In this document: positions 1 through 9,974 of the stretch, piece by piece
Layout: each line of letters starts with the position of its first letter
Numbering within the stretch: position 1 is the stretch's first letter
Source of the DNA: Cycloclasticus sp.
GTDB lineage: Bacteria > Pseudomonadota > Gammaproteobacteria > Methylococcales > Cycloclasticaceae
Length of the DNA stretch: 64,000 bases
Direction: 5' to 3'
NCBI GenBank assembly: GCA_040743155.1
Contig: JBFLJU010000001.1
Location: forward strand, 2,415,144 to 2,479,143
Translations under genes and position numbers: made by a program
The notes under the pieces: model-generated
What the model saw: the letters and a program-made list of their open reading frames with translations, nothing else
The model's database searches: none
What the model was told of the DNA's origin: nothing

Positions 1-226
1 GGCGCAACTATTAACACAAGAAACGGCATTGGGCGCTGCGAAAATGGCGCTGGCATCTAGTGAGTCGGCAGGCGTGTTACGTCAGCGAGTCACTTCTCCA
101 GGCGGTACAACTGAACGTGCTCTTGGCGTAATGGACGAACGAGGACTCAAGGCTATTTTTCGTGAGGCGGTGATGGCGGCTAAAGAACGGTCGACTGAGC
201 TGTCTGATGAGTTGGGAGCTAGCTGA
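1..226 (+). CDS. proC: Pyrroline-5-carboxylate reductase, C-terminal part (left-truncated)
   Basis: The open frame enters from the left edge (first full codon at base 2) and ends in TGA at 224-226. The roughly 74 visible residues carry the conserved ProC C-terminal dimer region, with the run LRQRVTSPGGTTERAL followed by a helix. ProC reduces pyrroline-5-carboxylate to proline with NAD(P)H in the cytoplasm. The N-terminal Rossmann domain lies outside the window. The stop overlaps the yggT start by one base (TGATG), so the two are probably translated together; proC-yggT-DUF167 is a common gammaproteobacterial order. Confidence 0.9.
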   Translation, partial: AQLLTQETALGAAKMALASSESAGVLRQRVTSPGGTTERALGVMDERGLKAIFREAVMAAKERSTELSDELGAS

Positions 227-774
227 TGCCCGCAGGATATTTATCAAACCCGTTAATGCTGATTATAAGCTCAGTGGTTGGTGCGTATATTTTTGTATTA
301 GTGATTAGAGTGTTGCTGCAGTACACAGGCGCGGACTCTCACAATCCCGTATCTAGCTTTATTATCAAGGCGACTAAAGCGCCGCTAACGCTATTAAAGC
401 CCTTTTTTCCAACACTTAAAAACGTCAACTTATCCGCTATAGCTCTTATGCTTTTGTTGCAAATGGGCCTAGGCTTTTTAGCCATGAGTGCAAATATTTG
501 GGTTATTTTTATTTGGAGCCTAACAGAGCTGATTAGCCTCATCATTAATGTCTTCATTTACAGTATTTTTGCGACGGTCATCCTAAGTTGGATTAACCCT
601 GGCGCGTATAACCCGGTCGTTAGTTTGTTGTACAAAATAACAGAGCCGGTCATGCAGCCTTTTCAGCGAATAATCCCACCGATGGGAGGGATGGATTTAA
701 GCCCGATAGCCGCGCTATTGGCATTGCAAGTATTGAAAATGTTGCTGATTCCACCTCTTTTTGCGCTGTTATAG
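226..774 (+). CDS. yggT: YggT family integral membrane protein
   Basis: A 182-residue, very hydrophobic protein with two similar halves, each with a pair of predicted membrane segments (about residues 8-30 and 65-90, then 95-120 and 155-180). This matches the duplicated YGGT domain of gammaproteobacterial YggT. The second half contains the family-like LSWINPGAYNPVV segment followed by PF.RIIPPMGGMDLSPI. Its molecular function is not settled; the family has been linked to osmotic tolerance and envelope biogenesis. It is coupled to proC by a one-base overlap and followed by the DUF167 gene, the usual neighbour. Confidence 0.88.
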   Translation: MPAGYLSNPLMLIISSVVGAYIFVLVIRVLLQYTGADSHNPVSSFIIKATKAPLTLLKPFFPTLKNVNLSAIALMLLLQMGLGFLAMSANIWVIFIWSLTELISLIINVFIYSIFATVILSWINPGAYNPVVSLLYKITEPVMQPFQRIIPPMGGMDLSPIAALLALQVLKMLLIPPLFALL

Positions 775-814
775 TAAGCAATGCACGAAGGGTTTACTTG
801 CTAGGTAGCTGATA

Positions 815-833
815 GCCTCTCTTCGAAAGAGGC
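815..833 (+). other. Stem-loop between yggT and the DUF167 gene
   Basis: GCCTCT and AGAGGC can pair around a seven-base loop (cttcgaa). No T-run follows, so it does not look like an intrinsic terminator. It may be an RNA processing or stability element between two cotranscribed genes, but there is no direct support for a role. Confidence 0.3.
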
Positions 834-875
834 AGCCCTGTTTCAAGGTGAAAATATTGATCGTTAGGCATCAAC

Positions 876-1160
876 ATGGCAGCTGAATATTTTTCGTGGC
901 AAGGCACGAGTTTGGTTTTTAATGTTTTTATGCAACCGCGTGCTAGTAGAAATAGCTTGCTGGGCTTGCATGATAACGCGCTTAAAATTTCATTAACCGC
1001 ACCACCCGTGGACGGGGAAGCGAATAAGCAGCTTATTAAATTCTTGTCCAAGCTATTTCGTGTGAAAAAATCTGCTATTGCGATCGTTAGCGGTGAGCAC
1101 AGTCGACACAAACGTGTCAGGGTGTGCGAGCCGTCACAAACCCCAGCGGGTTTTTTTTAA
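876..1160 (+). CDS. yggU: DUF167 (YggU) family protein
   Basis: A 94-residue protein with the DUF167 signature: PRASRN near residue 27, then ISLTAPPVDGEANKQL and FLSKLFRVKKSAIAIVSGEHSRHK. The family is small, cytoplasmic and of unknown function; it commonly follows yggT. The gene runs into a stem-loop and T-run that encode its last residues (Ala-Gly-Phe-Phe), so stop codon and terminator are superimposed. The ribosome binding site ahead of the ATG is weak. Confidence 0.87.
   Translation: MAAEYFSWQGTSLVFNVFMQPRASRNSLLGLHDNALKISLTAPPVDGEANKQLIKFLSKLFRVKKSAIAIVSGEHSRHKRVRVCEPSQTPAGFF
1138..1158 (+). terminator. Intrinsic terminator embedded in the DUF167 stop region
   Basis: AAACCC (1138-1143), loop CAGC, then GGGTTT (1148-1153) running into eight Ts (1151-1158). 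The TAA stop starts on the last T. It would end the proC-yggT-yggU transcript. The stem is short, so efficiency is uncertain. Confidence 0.6.
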
Positions 1161-1225
1161 TAATCATCTATACTCTATAGCAAACGTTTATGGGATAAAC
1201 GTCCAGAATAACAGGTGATTAACAC

Positions 1226-3157
1226 ATGAATCTTGATGCTCAACTCCGTAGTTATGACCTGTGGAAGCAGTCAATGTCTGACTCAATACATGACTATCAG
1301 CGCTGGCTAGATGGCGCAAGCCTTAGTGATACTGAGACAGAGCTGATGTTGATCAAGAATTTAAGGCTACTGGAAAAGGACAGTATCACCATTGCATTTG
1401 CTGCCGAGTTTTCGCGCGGCAAAACGGAATTGATTAATGCCTTGTTTTTTTCCTCAGCGGGTATTCGCTTGCTACCATCTAGCCCTGGCCGTACGACAAT
1501 GTGCCCCACCGAACTTTTTTATGACGCAACTGAAAAGCCCTATCTTCGACTGCTAGATATTGAAACGAGGTTGAGCGATAAGTCCCTTGAGGACTTTAAG
1601 AAAGAGGCCAAACAGTGGACGTATATTGAGCTCAATTGTGATTCACCGGAACAAATGCAGGACAGTTTTTTGGAGCTGTTAAAAACTAAAACGGTCTCGG
1701 CTGATCAGGCTAAAGCCTTGGGGCTTGCAGGTAAAGAAGGGGAGGCCGACGTCGTCATTCCTTTTTGGCGTCACGCGTTGATCAGCTTTCCGCACCCGCT
1801 ATTAGAAAAAGGCCTAACGATATTAGATACGCCTGGCTTGAACGCCTTGGGTAGTGAGCCGGAGCTGACCCTGAGTATGTTACCGAATGCGCAGGCGATG
1901 ATTTTTGTCTTAGCGGCTGATACGGGTGTGACGCAAAGCGATATGGCGATGTGGGAACAGCATATTCAGGCTTATCGAAGCAAGCACCCGCATGGTTTGG
2001 CGGTGGTGCTCAATAAGATTGACACCTTGAACGATGAGTTGATGAGTGATGATGAGTGGCTCCAATCCATTCATAAGCAAACAATGGAAACAGCGCGTTT
2101 ATTGGAGCTGGATGAGCAGGCTATTTTTCCCTTATCGGCCAAGCAAGCGCTGATCGCAAAGATCAAGAGCGACGAGGGGGCATTATCGACCAGTCGCTTG
2201 TCAGGCTTAGAAAATTTTCTGTCTGACAGAATACTAAGTTCACAAAAAGAGATTCTTCAGCATAAGGTTGTGGGTGATATTGTTGAGAATATTGAATTGG
2301 CTAGTCATACCTTAACTAGTCGATTGCAAAACGTTGCCAAGCATACTGGTGAATTACGTGGTATTTGCAGTAAGAGCGAGCTAGCAACGGCTGAATTACT
2401 GCTGGAAACACGGCAGGAACAGACGGTTTACAATAAAAATTTGACCCATTTGAAAACCAGCCGGCATATTTTTTATATGCAAATAGCGGATTTATTAGAG
2501 GTTGTGAGCCCGGAGCGGGTTGCGGGTATTGTTGATGAAGGCCGCGAACAAATGATTAAAAGCTGGACAAGCGTGGGTATTCGTCAGGGTATGCAAAATA
2601 GTTTTGACGGCTTAAATTCATTGTTGAATGAAACGCTGAGTACAACGCAGGCGAGTATTAAGCTATTGGATGCCATCTATAAAAGATTTAAAGATGAACA
2701 TGATCTCGATGTTGAGCAACCGAATGGGTTTGATGTGACGGTTTATCAGAGACAATTAGAGCAATTACTGCGTGAAGGGATAGAGTTTAGCACCAGTTCT
2801 TCGGCCGCTTTAACGGAGCAGAACACTTTGGCTAAACGGTTTGTAGATACCATTGGCGGGCAAGCCATGGCTATTTTCAAACAGGCGCAGGCAGATGTTA
2901 ATACTTGGAAGTCGGTGGCGCTATCTAATTTGATTAGAGAAGTGAATGAGCAGAAAAGGTTTATGGAAAGTAAGCTGGAAAGCTTACGAAGCGTCTCGGC
3001 GAGTAGAGACGAGTTAGACGAAAAAATTGCACAAAACAAAGCAATGGAGCTCGTTTTAACAGACCAGTTAGACAGCCTTCAAACGATTTTTAATGATATT
3101 AATTCGCCCGCAATAGATGAGGCTGCTGGCTTAGAATTTCGTGAAGCGGTTATTTAA
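1226..3157 (+). CDS. Dynamin-like GTPase family protein
   Basis: A 643-residue protein with an N-terminal large-GTPase domain: a P-loop-like segment [14 protein letters not shown] at about residues 60-73, a switch threonine pair in [11 protein letters not shown], the G3 motif LDTPGLNAL and the G4 motif LNKID. The remaining 350 residues are mostly helical with coiled-coil character, as in bacterial dynamin-like proteins that remodel or protect membranes. The first P-loop glycine is replaced (EFSRGKT), common in this branch. A Shine-Dalgarno-like AGGTG precedes the ATG. The last 8 bases overlap the convergent trmB 3' end. The family is clear; the role in this cell is unknown. Confidence 0.8.
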   Translation: MNLDAQLRSYDLWKQSMSDSIHDYQRWLDGASLSDTETELMLIKNLRLLEKDSITIAFAAEFSRGKTELINALFFSSAGIRLLPSSPGRTTMCPTELFYDATEKPYLRLLDIETRLSDKSLEDFKKEAKQWTYIELNCDSPEQMQDSFLELLKTKTVSADQAKALGLAGKEGEADVVIPFWRHALISFPHPLLEKGLTILDTPGLNALGSEPELTLSMLPNAQAMIFVLAADTGVTQSDMAMWEQHIQAYRSKHPHGLAVVLNKIDTLNDELMSDDEWLQSIHKQTMETARLLELDEQAIFPLSAKQALIAKIKSDEGALSTSRLSGLENFLSDRILSSQKEILQHKVVGDIVENIELASHTLTSRLQNVAKHTGELRGICSKSELATAELLLETRQEQTVYNKNLTHLKTSRHIFYMQIADLLEVVSPERVAGIVDEGREQMIKSWTSVGIRQGMQNSFDGLNSLLNETLSTTQASIKLLDAIYKRFKDEHDLDVEQPNGFDVTVYQRQLEQLLREGIEFSTSSSAALTEQNTLAKRFVDTIGGQAMAIFKQAQADVNTWKSVALSNLIREVNEQKRFMESKLESLRSVSASRDELDEKIAQNKAMELVLTDQLDSLQTIFNDINSPAIDEAAGLEFREAVI

Positions 3158-3845
3158 GATCGACGCTTAAGAAAACCATATCCCATACGCCGTGACCTAA
3201 GCGTAAGCCGCGATTTTCAAATTTAGTTAATGGCCGGTACTCGGGGCGTTCGATATAGGTGGTGTCGCTAGAATTAACAAAGCCGTTGTGAGCGTTTAGA
3301 GTCTCGATCATGTGTTCGGCATAATTTTCCCAATCCGTCGCGGCATGAAAACGACCACCCATTTTTAGCTTTGAGTGGATAAGGTCTAAAAATTCTATTT
3401 GCACAATACGACGTTTATGGTGCCTTTTCTTGTGCCAAGGGTCAGGGAAAAACAGTTGTACACAGTCTAGGCTATGGTCAGGGATGGCTTGTTGAAGGAC
3501 TTCAATCGCGTCAGTATCAAAGACGCGAACATTACTGAGTTTTTTTTCTAAGACGGTGCGCAGCAAGTGTCCAACGCCCGGGCGGTGAACTTCAATGCCG
3601 ATAAAGTTTCGGTCTGGATTATCGCTAGCCATGGTCACTAAACTTTCACCATTACCAAAACCGATTTCAAGCGTAATGGGGTTATCGTTACCAAACAGCG
3701 CGTTAGGGTTGATGCGGTTGGTAAGGTCTAATCCAAAGAGTGGCCAGCCTGTTTTGATGGCTGTTTGTTGTCCAGGCGTTAAGCGTCCTTCGCGTTTAAC
3801 AAAGCTGCGAATACGCCGTAAGAAATCAGGGTTGTCGTCGATCAT
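3150..3845 (-). CDS. trmB: tRNA (guanine-N7-)-methyltransferase
   Basis: A 231-residue class I SAM-dependent methyltransferase that makes m7G46 in tRNA. Visible motifs: the SAM-binding [12 protein letters not shown], the TrmB signature [15 protein letters not shown], and the catalytic region [17 protein letters not shown] with the family's PDPW-K-H run, ending with the TKFE.RG.RLGH segment. Length matches E. coli TrmB. It is the third gene of a leftward run aroG-thiSG-trmB, 15 bases after thiSG, and its 3' end overlaps the convergent dynamin-like gene. Confidence 0.95.
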   Translation of the reverse strand: MIDDNPDFLRRIRSFVKREGRLTPGQQTAIKTGWPLFGLDLTNRINPNALFGNDNPITLEIGFGNGESLVTMASDNPDRNFIGIEVHRPGVGHLLRTVLEKKLSNVRVFDTDAIEVLQQAIPDHSLDCVQLFFPDPWHKKRHHKRRIVQIEFLDLIHSKLKMGGRFHAATDWENYAEHMIETLNAHNGFVNSSDTTYIERPEYRPLTKFENRGLRLGHGVWDMVFLSVDLK

Positions 3846-3860
3846 ACAAAAAGCTTAGAG

Positions 3861-4835
3861 CTAAATTAAACCATCCAATGGAGAGGAAGCGGAGGCATAG
3901 CGGCGCCGAGGCATGCGGCCAGCTAAAAATGCTTCGCGGCCAGCTTGTACGGCTTTTTTCATCGATGATGCCATCAAAATAGGGTTGTTGGCATGAGCAA
4001 TGGCGGTGTTCATCAAAATGCCATCGCAACCCAGTTCCATTCCAATGGCTGCGTCAGATGCGGTGCCAACGCCAGCATCTACAATAATGGGAACATTGGC
4101 GTTTTCTATAATGGTGAGAATATTGTACGGGTTACGAATGCCTAGGCCTGAGCCGATGGGAGCCGCTAACGGCATTACCGCAACACAGCCCATTTCTTCA
4201 AGGCGCTTTGCGATAATCGGGTCGTCGTTGGTATAAACCATTACGTCAAAGCCTTCTTTAACCAAAATTTCAGCTGACTCTAAGGTCGCTGTAATATCAG
4301 GAAAAAGTGTTTTCTTATCGCCCAATACCTCAAGTTTGACGAGCTTGTGTCCACCCAATAATTCACGGGCTAGGCGACAAGTTCGTAATGCGTCTTTGGC
4401 GGTAAAACAGCCCGCAGTATTCGGTAAAATGGTGTATTTGTCAGGCGAAATAACGTCGAGCAAGTTTGGCTCGCCAGGATTTTGGCCAATATTGGTGCGA
4501 CGGATGGCGACAGTCACTATTTCAGCGCCACTCATTTCAATTGCGGCCTGTGATTCGGCCATGTCCTTGTATTTTCCAGTACCGACTAGTAGTCGAGAAG
4601 AAAAACGTTGCCCCGCAATGATAAGGTCATCTGGCTGGCCGCCGCCAATGGCTTGTACAACTTCCACAATATCGCCTTCTTTGAGTTGAATGGTATTAAA
4701 TTGATCCGCGGGTTTTATCTCTTCATTTAATTCAATGGCGATGCGCTTGCCCGTTAACCCCATGTGTTGAATGAGCTGTTCAAGCGTGTCGTCGTTATGA
4801 CAAGAGTGATTTTTACCGTTAACTTGAATATTCAT
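3861..4835 (-). CDS. thiSG: Fused sulfur carrier ThiS - thiazole synthase ThiG
   Basis: One 324-residue frame joins an N-terminal ThiS ubiquitin-like domain (about 1-66) to a complete ThiG (about 70-324). ThiS normally ends in a free Gly-Gly that is thiocarboxylated. Here the equivalent point is internal, at [10 protein letters not shown] (glycines 64-66), and the chain continues into the ThiG start [12 protein letters not shown]. ThiG motifs include [15 protein letters not shown], with the likely Schiff-base lysine, and [15 protein letters not shown]. ThiG makes the thiazole phosphate of thiamine from DXP, dehydroglycine and ThiS-bound sulfur. Such fusions are annotated in other proteobacteria; whether the chain is cleaved is unclear. 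It lies 17 bases after aroG, probably cotranscribed. Confidence 0.93.
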   Translation of the reverse strand: MNIQVNGKNHSCHNDDTLEQLIQHMGLTGKRIAIELNEEIKPADQFNTIQLKEGDIVEVVQAIGGGQPDDLIIAGQRFSSRLLVGTGKYKDMAESQAAIEMSGAEIVTVAIRRTNIGQNPGEPNLLDVISPDKYTILPNTAGCFTAKDALRTCRLARELLGGHKLVKLEVLGDKKTLFPDITATLESAEILVKEGFDVMVYTNDDPIIAKRLEEMGCVAVMPLAAPIGSGLGIRNPYNILTIIENANVPIIVDAGVGTASDAAIGMELGCDGILMNTAIAHANNPILMASSMKKAVQAGREAFLAGRMPRRRYASASSPLDGLI

Positions 4836-4852
4836 GAAGTGAGCGCTAATTA

Positions 4853-5932
4853 TTAATTGTTCGCAGCATCAATGTTACCTTCACGACGAGCGCGAACGGC
4901 AGTGGCTAATTCTTCGAGCAATTGAACGCTACTATCCCAGTCGATACAAGCATCGGTAATGCTTTGGCCGTATACCAGCTCTTGCCCTTCGATTTGGTCT
5001 TGGCGACCGGCCACTAGGTGACTTTCAATCATGACGCCGCTGATGCGCATATCACCGCTGGCAATTTGCCCAGCAACGTCAGCACTTACGATCATTTGGC
5101 GTTCGTGTTGCTTGCTACTGTTGGCGTGGCTAAAGTCGATCATCATGTGCAGGTTAACACCGGCTTTACCCAGCTCATTCGCCGCCGAATCGACACTAGC
5201 AGCATCATAGTTAGGTGTTTTGCCGCCGCGTAAAATAAGGTGGCAATCTTCGTTGCCAGCCGTTTTAAAGATCGCTGATTGACCTTGTTTAGTAACCGAT
5301 AAAAAGTGATGGGGACGTATGGCTGAGCCGATAGCGTCAATCGCTACTTTAACCGTGCCATCAGTGCCGTTTTTAAAGCCAACAGGGCATGATAAGCCAG
5401 ACGATAATTCACGGTGAGTTTGGCTTTCTGTGGTTCTTGCGCCAATCGCGCCCCAGGCAATAAGGTCAGAAACGTATTGCGGGGTAATTAAATCTAAATA
5501 TTCTGTCGCCGCTGACACGCCTTGAGAGTTAAGTTTCAATAATAATTCTCGTGCCGTATGAACGCCCTTATTAATGTCAAAGCTTTCATCGAGATCAGGG
5601 TCGTTGATGAGCCCTTTCCAGCCAACTGTAGTACGCGGCTTTTCAAAATAAACACGCATGACGATGATTAGGTCATCCGATAAACTATCAATGTAAGGCT
5701 TTAAACGTGAGGCATAATCCAAAGCGGCTTCTGTATCGTGAATCGAACAAGGGCCAATGACAACTAACAAACGGTCATCTTCCCCGTGCAATACTTGGTG
5801 AATGGCCTGTCTAGCGTTGGAGGTTGTTTTTGCCGCAGCGTCGGTGATCGGTAAATTGTTATGTAACTGTTCAGGAGATATGATTTCCTGCATGCCAAGA
5901 ATTCGAGTGTCGTCTGTTTGGATTGTGTTCAT
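4853..5932 (-). CDS. aroG: 3-deoxy-7-phosphoheptulonate (DAHP) synthase, AroF/G/H type
   Basis: A 359-residue class I-alpha DAHP synthase, the first enzyme of the shikimate pathway, condensing PEP and erythrose 4-phosphate. Family motifs: [68 protein letters not shown], and the metal-binding [11 protein letters not shown]. Length matches E. coli AroF/G/H. Which aromatic amino acid inhibits it cannot be told from sequence alone, so the symbol is by similarity. It leads the aroG-thiSG-trmB operon. A small inverted repeat (GTCTTTTTGAAAAGAC on the coding strand) lies about 20 bases before the start. Confidence 0.93.
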   Translation of the reverse strand: MNTIQTDDTRILGMQEIISPEQLHNNLPITDAAAKTTSNARQAIHQVLHGEDDRLLVVIGPCSIHDTEAALDYASRLKPYIDSLSDDLIIVMRVYFEKPRTTVGWKGLINDPDLDESFDINKGVHTARELLLKLNSQGVSAATEYLDLITPQYVSDLIAWGAIGARTTESQTHRELSSGLSCPVGFKNGTDGTVKVAIDAIGSAIRPHHFLSVTKQGQSAIFKTAGNEDCHLILRGGKTPNYDAASVDSAANELGKAGVNLHMMIDFSHANSSKQHERQMIVSADVAGQIASGDMRISGVMIESHLVAGRQDQIEGQELVYGQSITDACIDWDSSVQLLEELATAVRARREGNIDAANN

Positions 5933-6096
5933 GATAAGACCTGTGTTTTAGTCTTTTCAAAAAGACCAATAAAAAATTAAAAAGGTTGAGAATGATACCC
6001 ATAAAAGCCTGATTTTACATGCTATTTTATTAAAAAATAGGCAAATAAAGGGTAACACTAGGGTTTATTGGCCATAGAAGAGAGATAGGAGAGGTT

Positions 6097-6322
6097 ATGG
6101 AGAACGTATATCAGGAAATTTATGATCGTATCAGCAAAAATAAATCAATATTACCGAGCATGCCCGATATCGGACTAAAGATTTTAACGGCGTTAAACGT
6201 TAGGTAAGATCCCAGCCTTTCATAGGTTTAACTTAGGCGAGTTAGGGCCAGATAATACCTTGCAGTTGTTAACGGAGTCGAAGCAGGAATTGGATGAAAT
6301 GCAGGCATTATTGACGGGATAA
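6097..6322 (+). pseudogene. Remnant of an HDOD-domain protein gene, central part deleted
   Basis: An ATG at 6097 behind an AG-rich Shine-Dalgarno region opens a 36-codon frame whose product contains SILPSMPDIGLKILTALN, the typical start of an HDOD domain. It stops at TAG/TAA-rich sequence around 6206. Immediately after, a different frame reads FNLGELGPDNTLQLLTES and KQELDEMQALLTG to a TAA at 6320-6322, resembling the tail of a signalling protein of this kind. The two ends abut with the middle missing, so an internal deletion with frame change is the simplest reading. HDOD assignment rests on the short N-terminal segment only. Confidence 0.55.
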
Positions 6323-6406
6323 AAAGAATTAAATTTCATCTTTCTTTAATAAAAGCCTGATACTATTTTCATCTATCAGGAGCAGGTTAAATAAGGAGAG
6401 TGAGTG

Positions 6407-8296
6407 ATGGGTAAATTGTTAAAAATTATTGCTGGGTTGGTATTGTTAATTATTGTCGCGGCGGTTGTTGCGCCGATGGTTATTGACCCAAATGATTACC
6501 GAGAGGAAATACAAGCCGTTGTTAAAGACAAAACAGGGCGCGATTTAACGATTAAAGGTGATTTGTCTCTCTCCATTTTCCCTTGGGTTGGGGTGGGTAT
6601 TAATGATGTTAGTCTGAGCAATGCAGCGGGCTTTAGTGCGCAGTACTTTGCTGAGATAAAACAAGCGAATGTGAAAGTGAAGTTATTGCCTTTGCTAAGC
6701 CAACAAGTTGAAGTGAGCACGGTTGTATTAAAGGGGATGAGTTTGAACCTCGCAAAGAATAAGGCGGGCGTCACCAACTGGGACGATTTAGCGCAACCAT
6801 CGGCTGATAATACTAAAGCGACGACGACAGCGAGTGACGAAAAATCATCGGCTGCCGGACTAGGTGCGCTTGCCATTGGTGGGTTACAGATAGTGGATGC
6901 CAATATTACTTGGAATGATGCGAGCAAAGGCGAAAGCTACAGCCTAGCTGATTTGGATTTAACGACGGACGCATTATCGCTGGGAAGCCCAATGGGTATA
7001 GAGTTAGCGTTCACGGTTGATAGCAGTAAGCCGAAAGCGACAGTCCGTTTAAAGCTTAATGGTGATTTGGTCATCAATACCCGCTTGGACAAATTTGATT
7101 TCCAAGACATGACGCTAGCGATTGATGCGGCGGGCGACTCCGTGCCCAATGGCGCAATGCAGATTGAGATAGCTAGCCACGTAATAGCCGATTTATCAGG
7201 TGCAGGCAGTTTAACGTTAAACCCTATTAATATTAAGTTTGATGACTCCATATTGTCGGGTCAGGCATCGGTTAATAATTTCACAAAGCCTGCGATTGGC
7301 TTTGATCTCACGGTGGATACTATCAACGTTGACCGTTACCTACCTAAAGCTACGGAAAATGAAAGCCAAGCGAGCAGTAGTCAGTCGGTTCCGCCACCTG
7401 CGGCAGCGGCTTTAATACCCGTGCAAACGATCCGCTCATTGAATATTGATGGCCTATTTAAAGTACAGTCGCTGGTTGTAAATAAGCTAACGGCGCAACA
7501 GGTCAGCTTGAAAGTGGTTGCAAAAAACGGGGTGTTAAAAACAGAGCAAGCGGTTAAGCAGTTTTATAACGGCAGTTATTCCGGCAAAACAACGGTTGAT
7601 GCGCGTCAAAACACACCTCGAATCAGTGTTAAAGAGCAAGCAAGCGGCATTAACATAGAGCCATTGCTGATGGACTTGATGGGTGAATCAAGCATTTCTG
7701 GCGTCGCCAATATCAACGCCGACCTAACCATGCGCGGAAACACCATCGCTGCTTTTAAATCGGCATTGAATGGCACCGCTAACTTTAGCTTTCAAGATGG
7801 AGCGGTAACCGGCGTTGATGTGGGTGCATTAATGAAACAAGCAGAAGCCGTGTTAAAGGGTGATATGTCAGCCTTAGCGACGCAAGGTGAGGGCAAAACG
7901 CCATTCACGGATATGTCTGGAAGCGCACAAATAACGAATGGCTTGGTCAACAATAAAGACCTGTTAGTTGCGTCGCCGCTGATTAATATAACAGGAGCGG
8001 GCACCGCCAGTTTGGTTAGCGAGGCATTAGACTACCGGTTAACACTTCAGCGCACAAAAGCACTTAGCGAGACGGAAGCGGCAGATTCTAAAGACCTTAA
8101 AAACCTGTTGATTCCGGTGAATGTGGCTGGAACATTTGCCGAACCCAGTGTCCAACTTGATGTGAAAGCGCTTGTGCTGGCCACGCAAAAAGAAAAAATC
8201 GAAGAGAAGAAGGCCGAGTTAAAAGAAAAACTTAACGAGAAAATTAATGAAAAGCTAAAAGGCAAAGCGGGTGACTTATTAAGAAGCCTGTTTTAG
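6407..8296 (+). CDS. AsmA family envelope protein
   Basis: A 629-residue AsmA-family protein: an N-terminal membrane anchor (about residues 4-24, [20 protein letters not shown]), the AsmA opening [22 protein letters not shown], then long beta-rich repeats and a C-terminal segment [17 protein letters not shown] typical of the AsmA C-terminal domain. The last 45 residues are a Lys/Glu-rich helix. AsmA-like proteins span the periplasm and are implicated in phospholipid transport to the outer membrane. AAGGAG at 6393-6398 is 8 bases before the ATG at 6407, better spaced than for the in-frame GTG at 6404. Confidence 0.88.
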   Translation: MGKLLKIIAGLVLLIIVAAVVAPMVIDPNDYREEIQAVVKDKTGRDLTIKGDLSLSIFPWVGVGINDVSLSNAAGFSAQYFAEIKQANVKVKLLPLLSQQVEVSTVVLKGMSLNLAKNKAGVTNWDDLAQPSADNTKATTTASDEKSSAAGLGALAIGGLQIVDANITWNDASKGESYSLADLDLTTDALSLGSPMGIELAFTVDSSKPKATVRLKLNGDLVINTRLDKFDFQDMTLAIDAAGDSVPNGAMQIEIASHVIADLSGAGSLTLNPINIKFDDSILSGQASVNNFTKPAIGFDLTVDTINVDRYLPKATENESQASSSQSVPPPAAAALIPVQTIRSLNIDGLFKVQSLVVNKLTAQQVSLKVVAKNGVLKTEQAVKQFYNGSYSGKTTVDARQNTPRISVKEQASGINIEPLLMDLMGESSISGVANINADLTMRGNTIAAFKSALNGTANFSFQDGAVTGVDVGALMKQAEAVLKGDMSALATQGEGKTPFTDMSGSAQITNGLVNNKDLLVASPLINITGAGTASLVSEALDYRLTLQRTKALSETEAADSKDLKNLLIPVNVAGTFAEPSVQLDVKALVLATQKEKIEEKKAELKEKLNEKINEKLKGKAGDLLRSLF

Positions 8297-8307
8297 TCAA
8301 TAAAGGC

Positions 8308-9363
8308 TTGGAATTGCAGCTAGCGCCTAAGCACTTTCAGGCGCTAGTGCTAGATTGGTTTGAACTGCACGGCAGGAAAACCTTGCCTTGGCAACAGTCA
8401 CCCACGCCGTATCGGGTTTGGTTGTCTGAAATCATGTTGCAACAAACTCAAGTTGCAACCGTCATACCGTATTTTGAACGCTTTGTTAAACACTTTCCTA
8501 ATGTTGAAGCGTTGGCAAAAGCGCCCTTGGATGATGTGCTGCACTATTGGTCAGGCCTGGGCTATTACGCACGGGCTAGAAACCTTCATAAGACGGCGTG
8601 CGTTGTTGTTACGCAATATGATGGGCAGTTTCCGCAGCAAATAGCAGGCCTCATTGACCTGCCCGGTATTGGTAGGTCAACCGCTGGCGCGATAGCCAGT
8701 CTCTCAATGGCTCAGGCCGAGCCAATTCTCGATGGCAATGTAAAGCGTGTGCTATGCCGATTTTTTGCGATACAGGGCTGGTCAGGAAGCGCTGCCATCT
8801 TAAAAAAACTTTGGGCCTTGTCAGAGCAGTTAACGCCAACAGGGAAAGCAGGATCGTATAACCAAGCGATGATGGATTTAGGGGCGACGGTTTGTACCCG
8901 ATCAAAACCCAATTGTCAGGATTGCCCGTTAATGAAAAACTGCTTGGCGCTAGAACAGGGCCTAGTTTCAGAACTGCCAACACCAAAAAAACGCACGAGT
9001 TTGCCGGTTAAGAAACGTTACTGGTTGGTGTCGAAAGGTGAGCAAGGTGTTTTGTTGAACCAAAGACCACCAGTTGGTCTATGGGGCGGCCTGTGGGCGT
9101 TTCCAGAGTTCATCAACTACGAGGAACTGATTGCGTGGAGCAATGCAAATGGTATTAATATAAATGAGGCAGAAAAGCTGCCAGAAAAGCGCCACACATT
9201 TTCACATTACCACTTAGATTACACGCCCATTATTTGCGCGCCGCCAATAACGGGCTCGAAAGTTGAAGAGGGTGCTAAATCAAGCTGGTATCAAACAAAC
9301 AGTCGTGTGAAAATAGGCCTACCAAAGCCGGTGAGCGAATTAATTTCGCAGCTAACAAGTTAA
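8308..9363 (+). CDS. mutY: A/G-specific adenine DNA glycosylase
   Basis: About 350 residues and colinear with E. coli MutY. The enzyme removes adenine opposite 8-oxoguanine. Visible: [22 protein letters not shown], the helix-hairpin-helix [12 protein letters not shown] with ILDGNVKRV (catalytic Asp), the 4Fe-4S ligand set C-X6-C-X2-C-X5-C in [17 protein letters not shown], and a C-terminal NUDIX-like domain ([24 protein letters not shown]) that reads 8-oxoG. No ATG is available; TTG at 8308 or TTG at 8314 are candidates, the latter 7 bases after AAAGG and therefore attractive. yggX follows, as in many gammaproteobacteria. Confidence 0.93.
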   Translation: MELQLAPKHFQALVLDWFELHGRKTLPWQQSPTPYRVWLSEIMLQQTQVATVIPYFERFVKHFPNVEALAKAPLDDVLHYWSGLGYYARARNLHKTACVVVTQYDGQFPQQIAGLIDLPGIGRSTAGAIASLSMAQAEPILDGNVKRVLCRFFAIQGWSGSAAILKKLWALSEQLTPTGKAGSYNQAMMDLGATVCTRSKPNCQDCPLMKNCLALEQGLVSELPTPKKRTSLPVKKRYWLVSKGEQGVLLNQRPPVGLWGGLWAFPEFINYEELIAWSNANGININEAEKLPEKRHTFSHYHLDYTPIICAPPITGSKVEEGAKSSWYQTNSRVKIGLPKPVSELISQLTS

Positions 9364-9382
9364 CAAAAATAGAGTTGAAAGC

Positions 9383-9643
9383 ATGTATTGTCAAAAATTA
9401 AAACGCGAAGCAGAAGCGTTGGAAAAAGCGCCTTTTCCTGGTGAATTAGGTGAACGCATTATAAAAAACATTTCAAAAGAAGCTTGGCAGCTGTGGTTGG
9501 CGCAGCAAACGATGATCATTAATGAAAATCGTTTAACCCCGTTTGAACCAGAAGCGCGTGCGTTACTTAAGGCGGAAATGGAGAAGTTTTTATTCAGCGA
9601 CGATGCGCAAGCACCAGAGGGCTACGTTCCACCCGTTAAATAA
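9383..9643 (+). CDS. yggX: Fe(2+)-trafficking protein YggX
   Basis: An 86-residue YggX-family protein. The family's conserved cysteine (MYCQKLKREAEAL), PFPGELGERI and WQLWLAQQTMIINENRL segments are all present. YggX supports iron supply to Fe-S cluster assembly and protects such clusters from oxidation; MutY, encoded 19 bases upstream, is itself an Fe-S protein and the pair is conserved. A C-terminal proline-rich tail (APEGYVPPVK) is slightly divergent. Confidence 0.94.
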   Translation: MYCQKLKREAEALEKAPFPGELGERIIKNISKEAWQLWLAQQTMIINENRLTPFEPEARALLKAEMEKFLFSDDAQAPEGYVPPVK

Positions 9644-9711
9644 GACCATATTCTAAAACTTCCTTGACTAAATGTGCGTGCCGCTGTTTAATACGCGACC
9701 ACATCTTAGAT

Positions 9712-9787
9712 GCCCAGATAGCTCAGTCGGTAGAGCAGTGGACTGAAAATCCTCGTGTCGATGGTTCGAATCCGTCTCTGGGCACCA
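9712..9787 (+). tRNA. tRNA-Phe (GAA)
   Basis: A 76-base cloverleaf with encoded CCA. The acceptor GCCCAGA pairs with TCTGGGC, the D arm reads AGCTCAGTCGGTAGAGC, the anticodon loop CTGAAAA gives GAA, and the T loop is TTCGAAT. The sequence is close to E. coli tRNA-Phe. It is followed by a strong terminator and then by a decayed accessory region. Confidence 0.96.
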
Positions 9788-9795
9788 TGTACAAC

Positions 9796-9830
9796 AAAGC
9801 CTCAACGTTTTTAAACGTTGGGGCTTTTTT
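9796..9830 (+). terminator. Intrinsic terminator after tRNA-Phe
   Basis: AAAGCCTCAACGTTT pairs with AAACGTTGGGGCTTT around a two-base loop (one G-T pair) and is followed by a T-run. It ends the tRNA-Phe transcript. Confidence 0.85.
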
Positions 9831-9942
9831 GTTGGGGCTACCTAGGGGCTACTTTTGAACTTCATCTTAAATGATGTGTTTTTGCAAAACGGGTGGAATC
9901 TTAAACTCAGTGTCCCATATTTGTCCCAAATGGCTGGGCAAC

Positions 9943-9969
9943 AAAAAAGCCCCCTTTCGGGAGCCCTTG
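9943..9969 (-). terminator. Leftward terminator behind the tRNA-Leu fragment
   Basis: On the minus strand GGGCTCCC-GAAA-GGGGGC is followed by TTTTTTG. It sits directly after the 3' end of the tRNA-Leu fragment, as expected for the original terminator of a once intact leftward tRNA gene. Confidence 0.65.
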
Positions 9970-9974
9970 TTTTA

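Noticed and set aside
5933-6096. Possible TPP riboswitch upstream of the aroG-thiSG operon
   Set aside because: No THI-box consensus is visible; the leader holds only a short inverted repeat and AT-rich sequence.
9664-9858. Open frame across tRNA-Phe and its terminator
   Set aside because: It runs through the tRNA gene and terminator; there is no coding signal beyond chance.
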